From Clostridiales bacterium (GTDB lineage Bacteria > Bacillota_E > Sulfobacillia > Sulfobacillales > JAIMBI01): a stretch of DNA of 64,000 nt. Below the pieces are notes generated by a model that made no database searches, was not told where the DNA came from, and saw only the letters and a program-made list of their open reading frames with translations. Both the position numbers and the translations under genes were made by a program. Of this stretch, positions 7,473-17,171 are shown in pieces; the stretch's first letter is position 1; every line of letters starts with the position of its first letter. The stretch lies in assembly GCA_027318915.1 (NCBI GenBank), contig DAHVOH010000004.1:1-64000 (forward strand), read 5' to 3'.

Positions 7473-8725
7473 CGCCCGACCGTCCGGCGGCCGAACCGTT
7501 GTCGTCCCGGCCGGTGGTGGAGCTCATGGCGGGGGCGGCGGTCACCGATCTGGGCGCGGGCTTGTTCCAGTTGGTGGGCCCCTGGCTGATGTATGATCTC
7601 ACCCGCTCCGCCGTGTGGGTGGGCCTGGTGGCTGCGGTGCAAGGCGTCATGCCGTGGAGCGGTCCGGTCATGGGATGGTTGGTGGACCATGCGGACCGGC
7701 GGCTGGTTCTCGCCCTCGCGGTGCTGGCGCAAGCCGCCGGCGCCGGTGGTCTCGCCGTGCTGGTGGCCGCCCACGCGGTCAATGTGGCGGCCACCCTGGC
7801 GGCGGTGGTCGTGATTGCCGCCGGGCTCCGGTTGCAATTGCTCACGGGGTCCGCGCTGCGCCAGACCCTGACCCCCACCGGATCGCGCTTGCGCCTCAAC
7901 AGTTGGTGGGCGCTCATCACGTTGCTGTCGAGCTATGGAGCTCCCGGACTGGCCGGATTTCTGCTGCAGTGGCGGGGGGTGGCCTTCACGCTGCTGGTGG
8001 AGGCCGCGGCCTCCGTGCCGCTGCTGATGGTGGCGTGGCGGCTTGCCGCGAATCCGGGGCATGCCCCGGCCGCGAGTCCTGGCGGCAGTCTGCGCGAGGC
8101 GGTGGCACGGCTCCGGGCGGAGCGCGGTCTCTGGCTGTACACGTGGGCGATGGCGTTCTGGAACTGGAACTATGCCGGCGTCGCGGCGATATTGGTGTAC
8201 TTCTATCGATCGTCGTTGCATTTCTCGGCGGCCGAGGTGGGACTGGCCGGTTTGGTGGCCGGGTTGCTGCCCGTGGGCTTCACGTTGTTCAGTGCGCGCC
8301 TCAACCATCGGTGGGGGCCGGGCAAGGTAATGGTGGGCGGGCTCATGCTGTCGGGCTTGGGCATGCTGGCCATGCCGATGTTGGCCAACCCGTCTTCGGT
8401 GGGCACCGCGCTGGGCGCCATTGACGGACCCATCGGGCCCATCATGGCGGCACTCAGCACCATGACCCAGAACCGGATTCCCGTCTGGCTCTATGGACGC
8501 GTCATGGCCGCGCGCCTGCTCATCTCCATGGGCGCCACGCCGACCGCCGGCATCCTGGCCGGACTGCTGGCCAGTCGTTGGGGCCCGGGACCGGTCATGG
8601 CCGGGTTCGGGGGGCTCACCGTGGTCGGCGCTTCGGTGGGGGCTTGGCGGACGCGGCTGGCGCGGGTCAGCCTGACCGGTCAAGTAAGCGAGGAAGAGGA
8701 GAGCGGATGGGGGCGCGGGGACTGA
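7469..8725 (+). CDS. MFS transporter, EntS/MFS_3-like
   Basis: A 418-residue membrane protein with about 12 hydrophobic segments. The opening AAVTDLGAGLFQLVGPWLMYDLTRSAVWVGLV and the first cytoplasmic loop GWLVDHADRRLVL (the MFS G-x-x-x-D-x-x-x-R-x-x signature) match the MFS_3 or multidrug/siderophore exporter group. GTG start overlaps the hydratase stop (GTGA). The substrate is unknown. The coupled position suggests it exports or imports a compound handled by the upstream enzymes, but drug-like export is equally possible. Confidence 0.85.
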   Translation: MTPDRPAAEPLSSRPVVELMAGAAVTDLGAGLFQLVGPWLMYDLTRSAVWVGLVAAVQGVMPWSGPVMGWLVDHADRRLVLALAVLAQAAGAGGLAVLVAAHAVNVAATLAAVVVIAAGLRLQLLTGSALRQTLTPTGSRLRLNSWWALITLLSSYGAPGLAGFLLQWRGVAFTLLVEAAASVPLLMVAWRLAANPGHAPAASPGGSLREAVARLRAERGLWLYTWAMAFWNWNYAGVAAILVYFYRSSLHFSAAEVGLAGLVAGLLPVGFTLFSARLNHRWGPGKVMVGGLMLSGLGMLAMPMLANPSSVGTALGAIDGPIGPIMAALSTMTQNRIPVWLYGRVMAARLLISMGATPTAGILAGLLASRWGPGPVMAGFGGLTVVGASVGAWRTRLARVSLTGQVSEEEESGWGRGD

Positions 8726-9657
8726 ATCGGGCGGAGGACGCACCGGGTCACGGCCGTTCGGCGGCATGGTTGAGCGGGATCGTAGGCCACGCGGCTGCCT
8801 GTGGCCTCACGGCCGTGGAACCTCGCATCCTCCGGGATGGGGGCAATGGGGTGGTGTGGCTGCATCCGCATCCGGTGGTGGCCCGCCTGCTGCGCCTGTT
8901 TCCCGAGGATGACGCGGAGGCGGAGAGGAGCGTGGCGGCGCGGGAACTGGACGTGGCTCGGCATCTTCGCCGCCAAGGGGTCTTGGCGGCTCAGCCGACG
9001 CCCCTGGCCGAGCCCGGACCGCACCGCGTGGCGGGCGGATGGCTCACGCTGTGGGAGTACCTGCCGCCGGTCCCCCGCATGCTCCCCGAGCCGGATGCGC
9101 GGGCGCGCCGGGTCCGGGAGATGGAGGGCGCGCTCGCAACCTACCCGGGGGCGTTGCCGCGCTTAGGGGCGTGGGCGCGCGCGCCTCGTCCGGCCGACGT
9201 GGCGGAGCGCGGGCCGGGGGCGGTGGACATCGCGGCGAGGCTTTGTGACTGGTGGGCGGCTCTGGACGCGCACTGGAGGGTGGCCGATTTGGCGCCGGCC
9301 CACGGCGACGCCCATCTGGGCAATTTACTGCCGGGACCCGACGGTTGGTACTGGATCGACTTTGAGGACGCCTCGCTCATGCCGCGGTGGTGGGATATGG
9401 CGTCGATGGTCGCGGCGGACTTGTGGCGCGTCTCCGATCCGGGGACGCGTCTCGACTCGGTCATGGCGGTGTGCGCCGTCGAGCCCGCCGATGCGCGGGC
9501 GTTCGGCTGGGCCCTGGCGGGCCGGGCCGTCTGGAGTCTGGCCTGGAATCTCCGCTTGGCGCAGGCCCATCTCGGCGACGCCGCTTGGGTGCAAGAGCAG
9601 CTGGTCGGGGTGCCGAGACTGTTGGCCGGGTTGGCCCGCGTGGGGGTGTCGCTGTGA
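8707..9657 (+). CDS. aminoglycoside-phosphotransferase-fold (APH) family protein
   Basis: A 316-residue kinase-fold protein. The catalytic loop APAHGDAHLGNLLPG (Brenner motif) and the metal-binding WIDFEDASLMPRWWDMASM are intact. An N-terminal lobe carries RILRDGGNGVVWL and HPHPVVARLLRLF. APH-fold proteins phosphorylate antibiotics, choline, homoserine and other small alcohols; nothing here fixes the substrate. The ATG at 8707 has GAGGAGAGC just upstream and overlaps the MFS gene by 19 bp. It is followed, with an overlap, by a GNAT gene, making a phosphotransferase-acetyltransferase pair. Confidence 0.82.
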   Translation: MGARGLNRAEDAPGHGRSAAWLSGIVGHAAACGLTAVEPRILRDGGNGVVWLHPHPVVARLLRLFPEDDAEAERSVAARELDVARHLRRQGVLAAQPTPLAEPGPHRVAGGWLTLWEYLPPVPRMLPEPDARARRVREMEGALATYPGALPRLGAWARAPRPADVAERGPGAVDIAARLCDWWAALDAHWRVADLAPAHGDAHLGNLLPGPDGWYWIDFEDASLMPRWWDMASMVAADLWRVSDPGTRLDSVMAVCAVEPADARAFGWALAGRAVWSLAWNLRLAQAHLGDAAWVQEQLVGVPRLLAGLARVGVSL

Positions 9658-10166
9658 AGCCGGAAACCGGCGAGAGTGCGGGGCTGACCGACGGCGTGGT
9701 GCGCTTGCGCCGTGTGGAACCGGAACGCGACGCCGACGTGGCGCTGCCTTGGTATCGGGACCCGGTGGTGCTGTGGGGCTCGGAAGGCTCGCGCCAGCCC
9801 TTCGACCGCGCCCGGGTGGTGCGCATGTATGAGGTGCTGCAAAGTCGGGGCGAGGCTTATCTGGTGGAGGTCGCCACCGAAACCGGATGGGTCCCGGTGG
9901 GCGACGCGACCTTGATGCCCGACTCGCTGCCCATCGTCGTCGGCGCGGCGGACTGGCGGGGGCGCGGGTTGGGCCGTCGCATTCTGGCGCTGTTGATTGG
10001 CCGCGCCCGGGCACTCGGCTACACCCATTTGGCGGTGCATCAAATTTTTGTGGACAACGCCGCCAGCCGTCGGCTGTACGAAGGAGCCGGATTTCGTCCG
10101 GTCGACGAGGGCGCGCAGCCGGACGGGCGACGCTGGCGCGCCTATCGTCTCGACCTGGAGGCCTGA
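9654..10166 (+). CDS. GNAT-family N-acetyltransferase
   Basis: A 170-residue protein with the GNAT acetyl-CoA-binding motif A (VGAADWRGRGLGRRILALLI, the R-G-x-G-x-G loop) and motif B (IFVDNAASRRLYEGAGFRPV). The N-terminal part resembles aminoglycoside 6'-acetyltransferase-like or ribosomal-protein acetylases (RRVEPERDADVALPWYRD). The substrate is unknown. GTG start overlaps the previous stop (GTGA). Adjacent APH-like and MFS genes give an antibiotic-resistance flavour, but none of the three can be assigned a drug. Confidence 0.85.
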   Translation: MKPETGESAGLTDGVVRLRRVEPERDADVALPWYRDPVVLWGSEGSRQPFDRARVVRMYEVLQSRGEAYLVEVATETGWVPVGDATLMPDSLPIVVGAADWRGRGLGRRILALLIGRARALGYTHLAVHQIFVDNAASRRLYEGAGFRPVDEGAQPDGRRWRAYRLDLEA

Positions 10167-10183
10167 GGGGAGACCCCCGCTTC

Positions 10184-10192
10184 TGCTATGAT
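10184..10192 (+). promoter_or_regulatory. candidate extended -10 promoter for lepA
   Basis: TG-C-TATGAT, an extended -10 box, lies 24 bp upstream of the lepA start and after the GNAT stop. No clear -35 box is present, which extended -10 promoters tolerate. Confidence 0.4.
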
Positions 10193-10215
10193 CGGCGCAG
10201 TGAAGGAGCGAGCAT

Positions 10216-12015
10216 ATGGGCCAGCGCGAGCAGATTCGCAATTTCTGCATCATCGCCCACATCGACCATGGCAAGTCGACGCTGGCCGACCGCCTTCTCG
10301 AGGCGACCGGCGCCGTCGCTCCGCGGGACATGGCGCCGCAGCTGCTGGATCAGATGCAGCTGGAGCGAGAGCGCGGCATCACCATCAAGGCGCAGGCCGT
10401 GCGGCTGCCGTACGTGGCGCCGGACGGGCGGACGTACCGGCTCAATCTGATTGACACCCCGGGACATGTGGACTTCACCTATGAAGTGTCGCGGAGTTTG
10501 GCGGCCTGCGAGGGAGCGCTGCTGGTGGTGGATGCCACCCAGGGCGTGGAGGCGCAAACGCTGGCCAATTTATACCTGGCGTTGGAGCACGATCTGACCG
10601 TGATCCCGGTCATCAACAAAATTGATCTGCCCTCCGCCGATCCGGAGGGGACCGCGGCGGAGCTTCGTGAACTGGGGGTTGACGGCGAGCCGCTCTTGGT
10701 GTCGGCCAAGTGGGGCACCGGCATCGACGCCCTGTTGGCCGCCATCGTGGCGCGCATTCCGGCGCCGGCGGGCCAGGAGGATGCACCGCTGCAGGCTCTC
10801 ATCTTCGATTCACGGTTCGACAGCTACAAAGGGGTGCTGGTGTATGTCCGGGTGGCCAACGGTCGCCTGGGGGTCGGCGACCGCATTCGCTTCATGGCCA
10901 CGGGGCGTGAGTTCGAGGTCAGTGAGGTGGGCGTGTTTCGCCCGGCGCTGACGCCGGTCGAGGAGCTGGCCGCGGGCGATGTGGGTTATCTGGCCGCCGC
11001 GATCCGTGACGTGCGGGACACGCGGGTGGGCGACACGATCACCCGGGCCGACCGCCCGGCCAAACAGGCGCTGCCAGGCTATCGGCCCGCGCAGTCGATG
11101 GTGTTCTCCGGCCTCTATCCGGTGGACAGTCAGGATTACGGGCGGCTCAAGGACGCCCTGGAAAAGCTGCAGCTCAACGACGCCGCGCTGGTGTTTGAGC
11201 CGGAGACGTCGGCGGCGCTCGGCTTCGGGTTTCGTGCCGGGTTCCTCGGCCTGCTGCATCTGGAGGTGGTGCAGGAGCGGTTGGAGCGGGAATATGACCT
11301 GCAGCTCATCACGACCGCGCCCAACGTGGCGGTGCGCGTCCACCTGACCAACGGGGACGAGCGCACCATCGACAATCCGGCCTTGCTGCCGCCGCCGACC
11401 GCCGTGCAGGAGCTGGAAGAGCCCTGGGTCGACGCCAGCGTCATCGTGCCCAGCGAGTACATCGGCGCCGTCATGGAACTGGCTCAGGAGCGCCGGGGCG
11501 AATATCGCGACCTGAGCTATCTGGACGCCCGTCGCGCGCTCCTCTCCTATCGCCTGCCGCTGGGCGAGATCATGTTTGACTTCTTCGATCAATTGAAGAG
11601 CCGGACGCGCGGGTACGCCTCCTTCGACTACACGTTTGACGCGTATCGGCCCTCGGATCTGGTGCGCCTCGACATTCTGTTGAACGGAGAGCCCGTGGAT
11701 GCGCTGTCCGTGATTGTGCACCGCAGCAAGGCGGCGGCCCGGGGGCGCGCCCTGGTGGAGAAGCTGAAGGAATTGATTCCGCGCCAGCTGTTTGAGGTGC
11801 CTATTCAGGCCGCCATCGGGGGACGCGTCATTGCCCGGGAGACGGTGCGCGCCATGCGCAAGGACGTGTTGGCCAAATGCTACGGGGGCGACATCACCCG
11901 CAAGCGCAAGTTGCTGGAAAAGCAGCGGGAGGGCAAACGGCGGATGAAGTCCGTGGGCAGCGTGGAGCTGCCGCAGGAGGCGTTTATGGCCATCCTGCGC
12001 ATCGACCCCTCATGA
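10216..12015 (+). CDS. lepA: elongation factor 4 (LepA)
   Basis: A ribosome-associated GTPase that back-translocates or remodels stalled elongation complexes. It is 599 residues, the standard length. G1 is AHIDHGKST (residues 14-22), G2 [12 protein letters not shown]3 DTPGHVDF and G4 [11 protein letters not shown]. The EF4-specific C-terminal domain is seen in [20 protein letters not shown]. Ribosome-binding site GAAGGAG precedes the ATG. It overlaps hemW by 4 bp, the usual lepA-hemW pairing in Firmicutes. Confidence 0.98.
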   Translation: MGQREQIRNFCIIAHIDHGKSTLADRLLEATGAVAPRDMAPQLLDQMQLERERGITIKAQAVRLPYVAPDGRTYRLNLIDTPGHVDFTYEVSRSLAACEGALLVVDATQGVEAQTLANLYLALEHDLTVIPVINKIDLPSADPEGTAAELRELGVDGEPLLVSAKWGTGIDALLAAIVARIPAPAGQEDAPLQALIFDSRFDSYKGVLVYVRVANGRLGVGDRIRFMATGREFEVSEVGVFRPALTPVEELAAGDVGYLAAAIRDVRDTRVGDTITRADRPAKQALPGYRPAQSMVFSGLYPVDSQDYGRLKDALEKLQLNDAALVFEPETSAALGFGFRAGFLGLLHLEVVQERLEREYDLQLITTAPNVAVRVHLTNGDERTIDNPALLPPPTAVQELEEPWVDASVIVPSEYIGAVMELAQERRGEYRDLSYLDARRALLSYRLPLGEIMFDFFDQLKSRTRGYASFDYTFDAYRPSDLVRLDILLNGEPVDALSVIVHRSKAAARGRALVEKLKELIPRQLFEVPIQAAIGGRVIARETVRAMRKDVLAKCYGGDITRKRKLLEKQREGKRRMKSVGSVELPQEAFMAILRIDPS

Positions 12016-13175
12016 ACGGCTACGGGGTGTACGTGCATCTGCCGTTCTGCGTGAGCCGGTGCCGATACTGCGACTTCACCGTCAATGTGCGGAGCGACGC
12101 CGAGGGTCAGGACGCGTATTATCGGGCTCTGCACGGGGAGTGGGCGAGGGAGGCGCTTCCGAGCGGACCGGTGGTGTCCGTGTATTTCGGCGGCGGGACC
12201 CCGTCATTGGCACCGCCGGCCGTGATTGGCCGGCTGCTGGAGGCCGTGGGCCGGCGGGCCCTGCTGGCGGCGGATGCCGAGATCACGCTGGAGGCCAACC
12301 CCGGCACCGTGAGCCCCGAGACGCTGGCCGGCTTGCGGGCGGCGGGCGTCAACCGCCTCTCCCTCGGCCTGCAGGCCGCGCAAGACGCGCATCTGGCGGC
12401 CATGAACCGGCGGCACACCTTCGCCGATGCCGTGGCCGCCATGAAATGGGCGCGGGCGGCCGGCTTCGACAATGTCAGCCTGGACGCCCTCTACGGGTTG
12501 CCCGCGCAGACCGCGGCGGAGTGGAGGGACACGCTGGACGCCCTCATCGCCCTGGAACCCGAGCATGTTTCGCTGTACCAGTTGCAGGTGGAGCCGCGCA
12601 CGTGGCTCGGACGGCGCGTGAACGCCGGACGCGTCCGCCTTCCCGACCCCGACGCGGTGGCCGATATGGGGGATGTCGCGGAGGCGTGTCTGGCGGCGGC
12701 CGGCTACGGCCGCTACGAAGTCTCCAACTTTGCCCGGCCCGGGCGCGCCTCGCGCCATAATCGAGGGTACTGGCGCCAGCGGCCGTACATCGGGCTCGGA
12801 GTGGGCGCGCACAGTTTCGACGCCGGGCGGCGTTGGTGGAATCTGGGCAGTGTTCCCGAGTACATCCGCCGGGTGCGGGCCGCGGTGGACCCCGAGGCGG
12901 GCGGCGAGCGGCTGACGGTGGCGGATCTGCGGGCCGAGTTCCTGTGGCTCGGATTGCGCGAAACCGCCGGGGTGCGGCGGCAAGATTTCGTCGACCGCTA
13001 TGGACTGACGATTGAGGAAGCGTTTGCGGGGGTGGTGCAGGATTTGGCCAGCCACGGGCTCCTGGAGGTCGATCCGGTTCGCATTCGTCTCTCCCGCCGC
13101 GGCATGGACATGGCCAACCGCGTGCTGGCGGAATTCCTGCCCGATTTGCCCGAGAAGCGGCCGGCTCTTCCTTGA
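12012..13175 (+). CDS. hemW: HemW, radical-SAM heme chaperone-like protein
   Basis: A 387-residue radical SAM protein of the HemW/HemN-like group. The 4Fe-4S cluster motif is C13-x3-C17-x2-C20 ([13 protein letters not shown]). The family's [24 protein letters not shown] and [11 protein letters not shown] segments follow, and the C-terminal domain carries the winged-helix part. HemW proteins deliver heme rather than decarboxylate coproporphyrinogen; they differ from HemN by the shorter N-terminus seen here. The start overlaps lepA (ATGA). The heat-shock promoter begins inside its last codons. Confidence 0.93.
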   Translation: MNGYGVYVHLPFCVSRCRYCDFTVNVRSDAEGQDAYYRALHGEWAREALPSGPVVSVYFGGGTPSLAPPAVIGRLLEAVGRRALLAADAEITLEANPGTVSPETLAGLRAAGVNRLSLGLQAAQDAHLAAMNRRHTFADAVAAMKWARAAGFDNVSLDALYGLPAQTAAEWRDTLDALIALEPEHVSLYQLQVEPRTWLGRRVNAGRVRLPDPDAVADMGDVAEACLAAAGYGRYEVSNFARPGRASRHNRGYWRQRPYIGLGVGAHSFDAGRRWWNLGSVPEYIRRVRAAVDPEAGGERLTVADLRAEFLWLGLRETAGVRRQDFVDRYGLTIEEAFAGVVQDLASHGLLEVDPVRIRLSRRGMDMANRVLAEFLPDLPEKRPALP

Positions 13176-13201
13176 CAGAAATTTGACCGCGGACGTAGGT
13201 T
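13172..13201 (+). promoter_or_regulatory. sigma-A promoter of the hrcA operon
   Basis: TTGACA (13172-13177) and TAGGTT (13196-13201) are separated by 18 bp. The -35 box overlaps the hemW stop codon. The CIRCE operator begins 9 bp after the -10 box, so a bound HrcA would block the start of transcription. Confidence 0.75.
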
Positions 13202-13210
13202 AGAACCGAA

Positions 13211-13237
13211 TTGGCACTCCGATTACGAGAGTGCTAA
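13211..13237 (+). promoter_or_regulatory. CIRCE operator (HrcA binding site)
   Basis: TTGGCACTC, 9 bp, GAGTGCTAA. This matches the CIRCE consensus TTAGCACTC-N9-GAGTGCTAA at all but one base and lies just ahead of hrcA. HrcA is expected to repress its own operon until heat or unfolded protein titrates the chaperonin that keeps it active. Confidence 0.96.
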
Positions 13238-13255
13238 GAGCGGGGAGGGAGCGAC

Positions 13256-14281
13256 ATGGCGCATCCGTTGCATCAAGGTCTCGCCCGGCGCAAGGATCAG
13301 GTGCTGTCGGCGGTGATTGACGACTATATCCAAACGGCTGAGCCCGTCGCGTCGCGGACCCTGGCCCGACGCTATGGTTTTGGACTGTCCGCGGCCACGC
13401 TGCGCAACGAGCTGGCTGACCTGGAAGAATTGGGATTCCTGGACAAGCCGCACACGTCGGCCGGACGGGTGCCCTCCGACAAGGGCTACCGGTATTACGT
13501 GGATCGTCTCTTGGTCAAGCCGGCCCTGTCGCCCGCCGATGTGGCGCACATTCATCAGGCGCTCGGCGCCCGGGTGCGGGAGATTGAATGGTTTTTGCAT
13601 CAGACCGCTAAGCTGGTATCGGATGCGACGCATTATCCGGCGCTGGTGCTGACGGTCAAGGCGCCCACGGCGCGCGTGGCCCGGCTCAGCTTCACGCCGC
13701 TCAGCCGCGATGCCGGCATCCTGGTGGTGACGACCGATACGGGGCGGGTCGAGAACCGGGTGGTTCTGGTCCCGGACGATGTGGAGGCGGCGCAACTGGC
13801 CGCGCTGGCCGACGAACTGAGCGCGGAGTTGGCCGGGGTGCCCCTGGGAGAATTGGCCGACCGGCTGGCTCGGCATCTTGACCGCGAGGCGCGGGCCTTG
13901 GAGGAGCTGGTCGTGTGGCTGCAGGCCGACGACCGGCTGGACGGCGGCGCCAGCGCCGTGGGCGTGGTGAAGTTGGCGCAGTATCCGGAGTTTCGGGACG
14001 TGAACCGGCTGCGCGCCGTGTGGGAACTGCTGGAGCAGCCCCCGGTGGTGGAGCGGCTGTTCGGCGAGACGCCGGCAGGCGGGGTGACGGTGCGCATCGG
14101 AGCCGAGCTGCCGGTCGCGGAGCTGGCCGATTTGAGCGTGGTGGTGGCCAGTTGTGAGGTCGGGCGGCAGGTGATGGGGCAAGTGGCCGTGGTGGGCCCG
14201 CGCCGGATGGAGTATGGTCGCGTGGTGGCCATTCTGGAGCAGGTGGTCGGTGAATTGAGTCACGTGTTGAACTGGCTGTGA
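13256..14281 (+). CDS. hrcA: heat-inducible transcription repressor HrcA
   Basis: A 341-residue repressor of class I heat-shock genes that binds the CIRCE site just upstream. The N-terminal winged helix contains LSAVIDDYIQTAEPVASRTLARRYGFGLSAATLRNELADLEELGFL, followed by HTSAGRVPSDKGYRYYVD, both hallmarks of HrcA. The central and C-terminal GAF-like domain ends with the DLSVVVASCEVG region. GGGAGGGAG precedes the ATG. It is the first gene of the hrcA-grpE-dnaJ-prmA operon. Confidence 0.97.
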   Translation: MAHPLHQGLARRKDQVLSAVIDDYIQTAEPVASRTLARRYGFGLSAATLRNELADLEELGFLDKPHTSAGRVPSDKGYRYYVDRLLVKPALSPADVAHIHQALGARVREIEWFLHQTAKLVSDATHYPALVLTVKAPTARVARLSFTPLSRDAGILVVTTDTGRVENRVVLVPDDVEAAQLAALADELSAELAGVPLGELADRLARHLDREARALEELVVWLQADDRLDGGASAVGVVKLAQYPEFRDVNRLRAVWELLEQPPVVERLFGETPAGGVTVRIGAELPVAELADLSVVVASCEVGRQVMGQVAVVGPRRMEYGRVVAILEQVVGELSHVLNWL

Positions 14282-14298
14282 GACGGAGGGAGCGCGAG

Positions 14299-14913
14299 AT
14301 GGGGGAGGAACAGGAAGAGCGCCAGACCGATCCGGCCCCGCAGGCGGAGGGCGAGGAGGCGGTCGCGAGCCGGCCGTCGGAGACAGACTGGCAGGCTTTG
14401 GCCGAGGAGCGCTGGGATACCATCTTGCGGCTTCGGGCCGACTTCGAGAACTATCGCCGTCGGATTGACCGGGAGCGCGAAGATCTGCGCGTCCTGGTCG
14501 CCGGCGATATTTTGGTGCGTTTCCTGTCGGTGTACGACAACCTCGACCGGGCGCTCAAGGCGATGCCGGACGGCGAGGACACGCGGGCGGTTCGGACCGG
14601 ACTGGAGATGACGCGGCGCAGCTTTCTGGAACTGCTGCGGCAGGAGGGCGTGGAATTGGTGCCGACCGTGGGCACGACCTTTGATCCGACCGTGCACGAG
14701 GCGATCGGCCGGGTGACGCACGACACGCCGGATGGCACGGTCCTCGACGAGGTGCAGGCCGGGTTCCGGTCCAAGTCGCGGGTGCTGCGGGCGGCCTTGG
14801 TGCGCGTGTCGGCCGGCCCCGAGACGGAAGTCGAGACGGGAACCGACAACGATGCGGACGGCGCGGTTGGGGAGGAAGAGAAGCAGGGAGGCTCAGGCGG
14901 TGGCCCAGCGTGA
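14299..14913 (+). CDS. grpE: nucleotide exchange factor GrpE
   Basis: A 204-residue co-chaperone that releases ADP from DnaK. After an acidic, disordered N-terminus, a long coiled-coil helix ([21 protein letters not shown]) leads to the beta domain with the family signature [13 protein letters not shown] and [27 protein letters not shown] 14299 is preceded by GGAGGGAGC. The 3' end overlaps dnaJ by 14 bp. The gene that normally follows it, dnaK, is not here. Confidence 0.95.
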   Translation: MGEEQEERQTDPAPQAEGEEAVASRPSETDWQALAEERWDTILRLRADFENYRRRIDREREDLRVLVAGDILVRFLSVYDNLDRALKAMPDGEDTRAVRTGLEMTRRSFLELLRQEGVELVPTVGTTFDPTVHEAIGRVTHDTPDGTVLDEVQAGFRSKSRVLRAALVRVSAGPETEVETGTDNDADGAVGEEEKQGGSGGGPA

Positions 14914-16027
14914 CTACTACGAGGTGCTGGGCGTCCCGCGCGACGCTGCGCCCGACGTCATCAAGCAGCAGTACCGGAAATTGGCGCGCAAGTTTCATCC
15001 GGACGCCAACCCGGGCAAGCCCGAAGCGGAAGAGCGCTTCAAAGAGATCAACGAGGCGTACGAGGTTCTGAGCGACCCCGAGAAGCGGGCTCGCTACGAC
15101 CAGTTCGGCCATGCCGCCGCCGCCGGCGCGGCGGGCTCGGCGGCGGGGTTCGGCGGCTTTGACTTTGGCAATCTGGGCGGCATCGAAGATCTCTTCGACA
15201 TGTTCACCGGCGCCGGTCCGGGCCGGCGCCGCGGACCGGCCCAGGGGGCGGATCTGCGCGCCGATGTGGTTCTCACCCTGGAGGAGGTGCTGACCGGGGT
15301 CGATCGCACCCTCACCGTGGAGCGCCAAGAGACCTGCCCCACCTGCCAGGGATCCGGGGCCGAGGGACCCGGGGGGTTGGAGACGTGTCCCCAGTGCCGG
15401 GGCAGCGGGCAGGTCCGCCAGGTGCGGGAGAGCTTCTTCGGCTCCTTTGTTCAAGTCCACACCTGTCCTCGCTGCCAGGGCCGCGGCCGCATCGTCACCC
15501 ATCCCTGCCGCACCTGCGGGGGGCGGGGGTCGGTGCGCCAGGAGCGCCGGGTGCCGGTGCACATACCGGCCGGCGTGGAGGACGGCGTGCGCCTGCGCCT
15601 TCAGGGCCAGGGCGCCGCGGGGCAGCAGGGCGGGCCGCCCGGCGATCTGATTGTGTTTGTCCACGTCAAGCCGCATGAGAAGTTCCGCCGCGAAGGCGCG
15701 GACCTGTTGTGCGACGTGCATGTGGGCTTCGCGCAGGCGGCGTTGGGGGCCGAGGTGACCCTGGCCGGCCTGGAAGGGCCGGTGACGGTCAAGGTGCCCG
15801 CCGGCACCCAGCCCAGCACCACGCTGCGGCTGAAGGAACTGGGCCTGCCGCGCATGGGTCACGCCGGCCGCGGCGATCTCCGGGTGCGCCTGTTGGTGGA
15901 GGTGCCGAAGAAGCTGACCCACGAGGAACAGGAACTGCTCCGCCGATTGGCCGCCCTGCGCGGCGAGAAGGTCAGCGAGGAGGGACGGGGACTCTTTCAG
16001 CGGGTCAAGGACGCGTTTGGCCCGTGA
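14900..16027 (+). CDS. dnaJ: chaperone DnaJ
   Basis: The 375-residue Hsp40 has a J domain with HPD at residues 33-35, a Gly/Phe-rich linker (about 70-105), and four CxxCxGxG zinc-finger repeats ([32 protein letters not shown]). The C-terminal substrate-binding domains have the normal length. GTG 14900 follows GGGAGGC and gives [11 protein letters not shown], the typical start. It is translationally coupled to grpE and, by GTGA, to prmA. DnaK, its partner, must be encoded elsewhere. Confidence 0.97.
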   Translation: MAQRDYYEVLGVPRDAAPDVIKQQYRKLARKFHPDANPGKPEAEERFKEINEAYEVLSDPEKRARYDQFGHAAAAGAAGSAAGFGGFDFGNLGGIEDLFDMFTGAGPGRRRGPAQGADLRADVVLTLEEVLTGVDRTLTVERQETCPTCQGSGAEGPGGLETCPQCRGSGQVRQVRESFFGSFVQVHTCPRCQGRGRIVTHPCRTCGGRGSVRQERRVPVHIPAGVEDGVRLRLQGQGAAGQQGGPPGDLIVFVHVKPHEKFRREGADLLCDVHVGFAQAALGAEVTLAGLEGPVTVKVPAGTQPSTTLRLKELGLPRMGHAGRGDLRVRLLVEVPKKLTHEEQELLRRLAALRGEKVSEEGRGLFQRVKDAFGP

Positions 16028-16911
16028 GCCGCTGGTGGTCCGCCACGGTGGGCGCCGGCCGGGAAGACTTGGAACCGGCGGCGGACCTGTTGTATGCCGT
16101 CGGCGCCGCGGGGATCGAGTTTGAGGATGGCGTCCCGGTCCACGCCCCGTGGACGGACGAGTCGCTCAATCCCGGTCCGGCGTTTGTGCGCGCCTACTAT
16201 CCCGACGACGAGCGCTGGCCGGACCGGCACCGCCGCCTGGCCGCCGCCGCCGACCGGCACCACTGGCCGTTGGCGGTCCGGGCGGTCCAGGAGGAGGACT
16301 GGGCGCTGGCGTGGCGCGCGTATTATCACGCGGTGCGCCCGGGGCGGCGGCTGTGGGTGGTGCCGGCCTGGGAAGAGCCCGCCGCCGACGTGGATCCCCG
16401 CCTGGTCATTCGGCTGGATCCGGGTATGGCGTTTGGCACCGGGACCCATGCCACCACCGCGATGATGCTGCGCCTGGTGGAGGACCGGGTCGGGCCGGGG
16501 CAGCGCTGGCTGGACGTCGGCACCGGCTCGGGCATCCTGGCTCTCGGCGCGTGGCGCTTGGGCGCGTTGGTGACGGCCGTGGAGCCCGATCCGGTGGCCT
16601 GCCGTCAGGCGACCGCGAATTTCGAGCGGCACGGCGCTCCCATCCCGCTGTTGGAGGGCACGCTGGCCCAAGTGCCCGGCGGATCCCGGTACGACGGCGT
16701 CATGGCCAATCTCACCGCCGGCCTTCTGATCCAGGAAATGGGGGCCTTGGTGGATCATGCCGAACCCGGCGGGTGGCTCTTGCTGTCGGGCATCGTGCTG
16801 AGCCGCGAGTCCTCCGTGCACAGTGCGCTCCGCCGCCATCAGGTCCGCTGCCTCGACCGGCTGGTGGAGGGCGGGTGGGTGGCCCTCGCGGGCCGGGTCG
16901 CCGCGCGCTAG
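16024..16911 (+). CDS. prmA: ribosomal protein L11 methyltransferase PrmA
   Basis: A 295-residue SAM-dependent enzyme that trimethylates ribosomal protein L11. The family signature [14 protein letters not shown] precedes motif [21 protein letters not shown], and NLTAGLLI stands where the usual NI-x-A-x-x-L motif lies. The N-terminal substrate-recognition domain is present. It overlaps dnaJ by 4 bp, the standard dnaJ-prmA order of Firmicutes. Confidence 0.92.
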   Translation: MSRWWSATVGAGREDLEPAADLLYAVGAAGIEFEDGVPVHAPWTDESLNPGPAFVRAYYPDDERWPDRHRRLAAAADRHHWPLAVRAVQEEDWALAWRAYYHAVRPGRRLWVVPAWEEPAADVDPRLVIRLDPGMAFGTGTHATTAMMLRLVEDRVGPGQRWLDVGTGSGILALGAWRLGALVTAVEPDPVACRQATANFERHGAPIPLLEGTLAQVPGGSRYDGVMANLTAGLLIQEMGALVDHAEPGGWLLLSGIVLSRESSVHSALRRHQVRCLDRLVEGGWVALAGRVAAR

Positions 16912-16968
16912 GCGAATCTGTCAGGATAGGCGGTCCACCGCGCAGTCATGCTATGCCGTGAAGGGGGC

Positions 16969-17124
16969 ATGACGGTGGGCAAGGTGATCGAGCTGAAGTT
17001 CTGCGACATCTGCCGCAAGCCGGTCGTCAAGCGCGAACTGGCCGCCGCCGTGGGCGGGTTTCTGGACAGCACACTGTGCAAAGAATGCCAAACCAAGTAC
17101 GGCCATTTATACAGACCGTGGTGA
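16969..17124 (+). CDS. small zinc-ribbon protein
   Basis: A 51-codon gene encoding a protein with two CxxC knuckles (CDIC at residues 12-15 and CKEC at 37-40) separated by 21 residues, so a single zinc ribbon is likely. The rest is KPVVKRELAAAVGGF and an aromatic, basic tail. AAGGGGG lies 1 bp before the ATG but 7 bp before an in-frame GTG at 16975, so the real protein may be 49 residues. The family is not recognised. It lies between prmA and a HIT gene in the same direction. A role in nucleic-acid or protein binding is only an inference from the fold. Confidence 0.65.
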   Translation: MTVGKVIELKFCDICRKPVVKRELAAAVGGFLDSTLCKECQTKYGHLYRPW

Positions 17125-17171
17125 AAGGAATCGCGCTCGCCGTTCGCGAAGCCCCCTTGGGGTGATGCGTG

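Noticed and set aside
11877..12011. An extended N-terminus for hemW reaching back into lepA
   Set aside because: The ATG at 12012 gives the normal HemW start and a 4-bp overlap with the lepA stop; the extension is a shadow of the lepA C-terminus.
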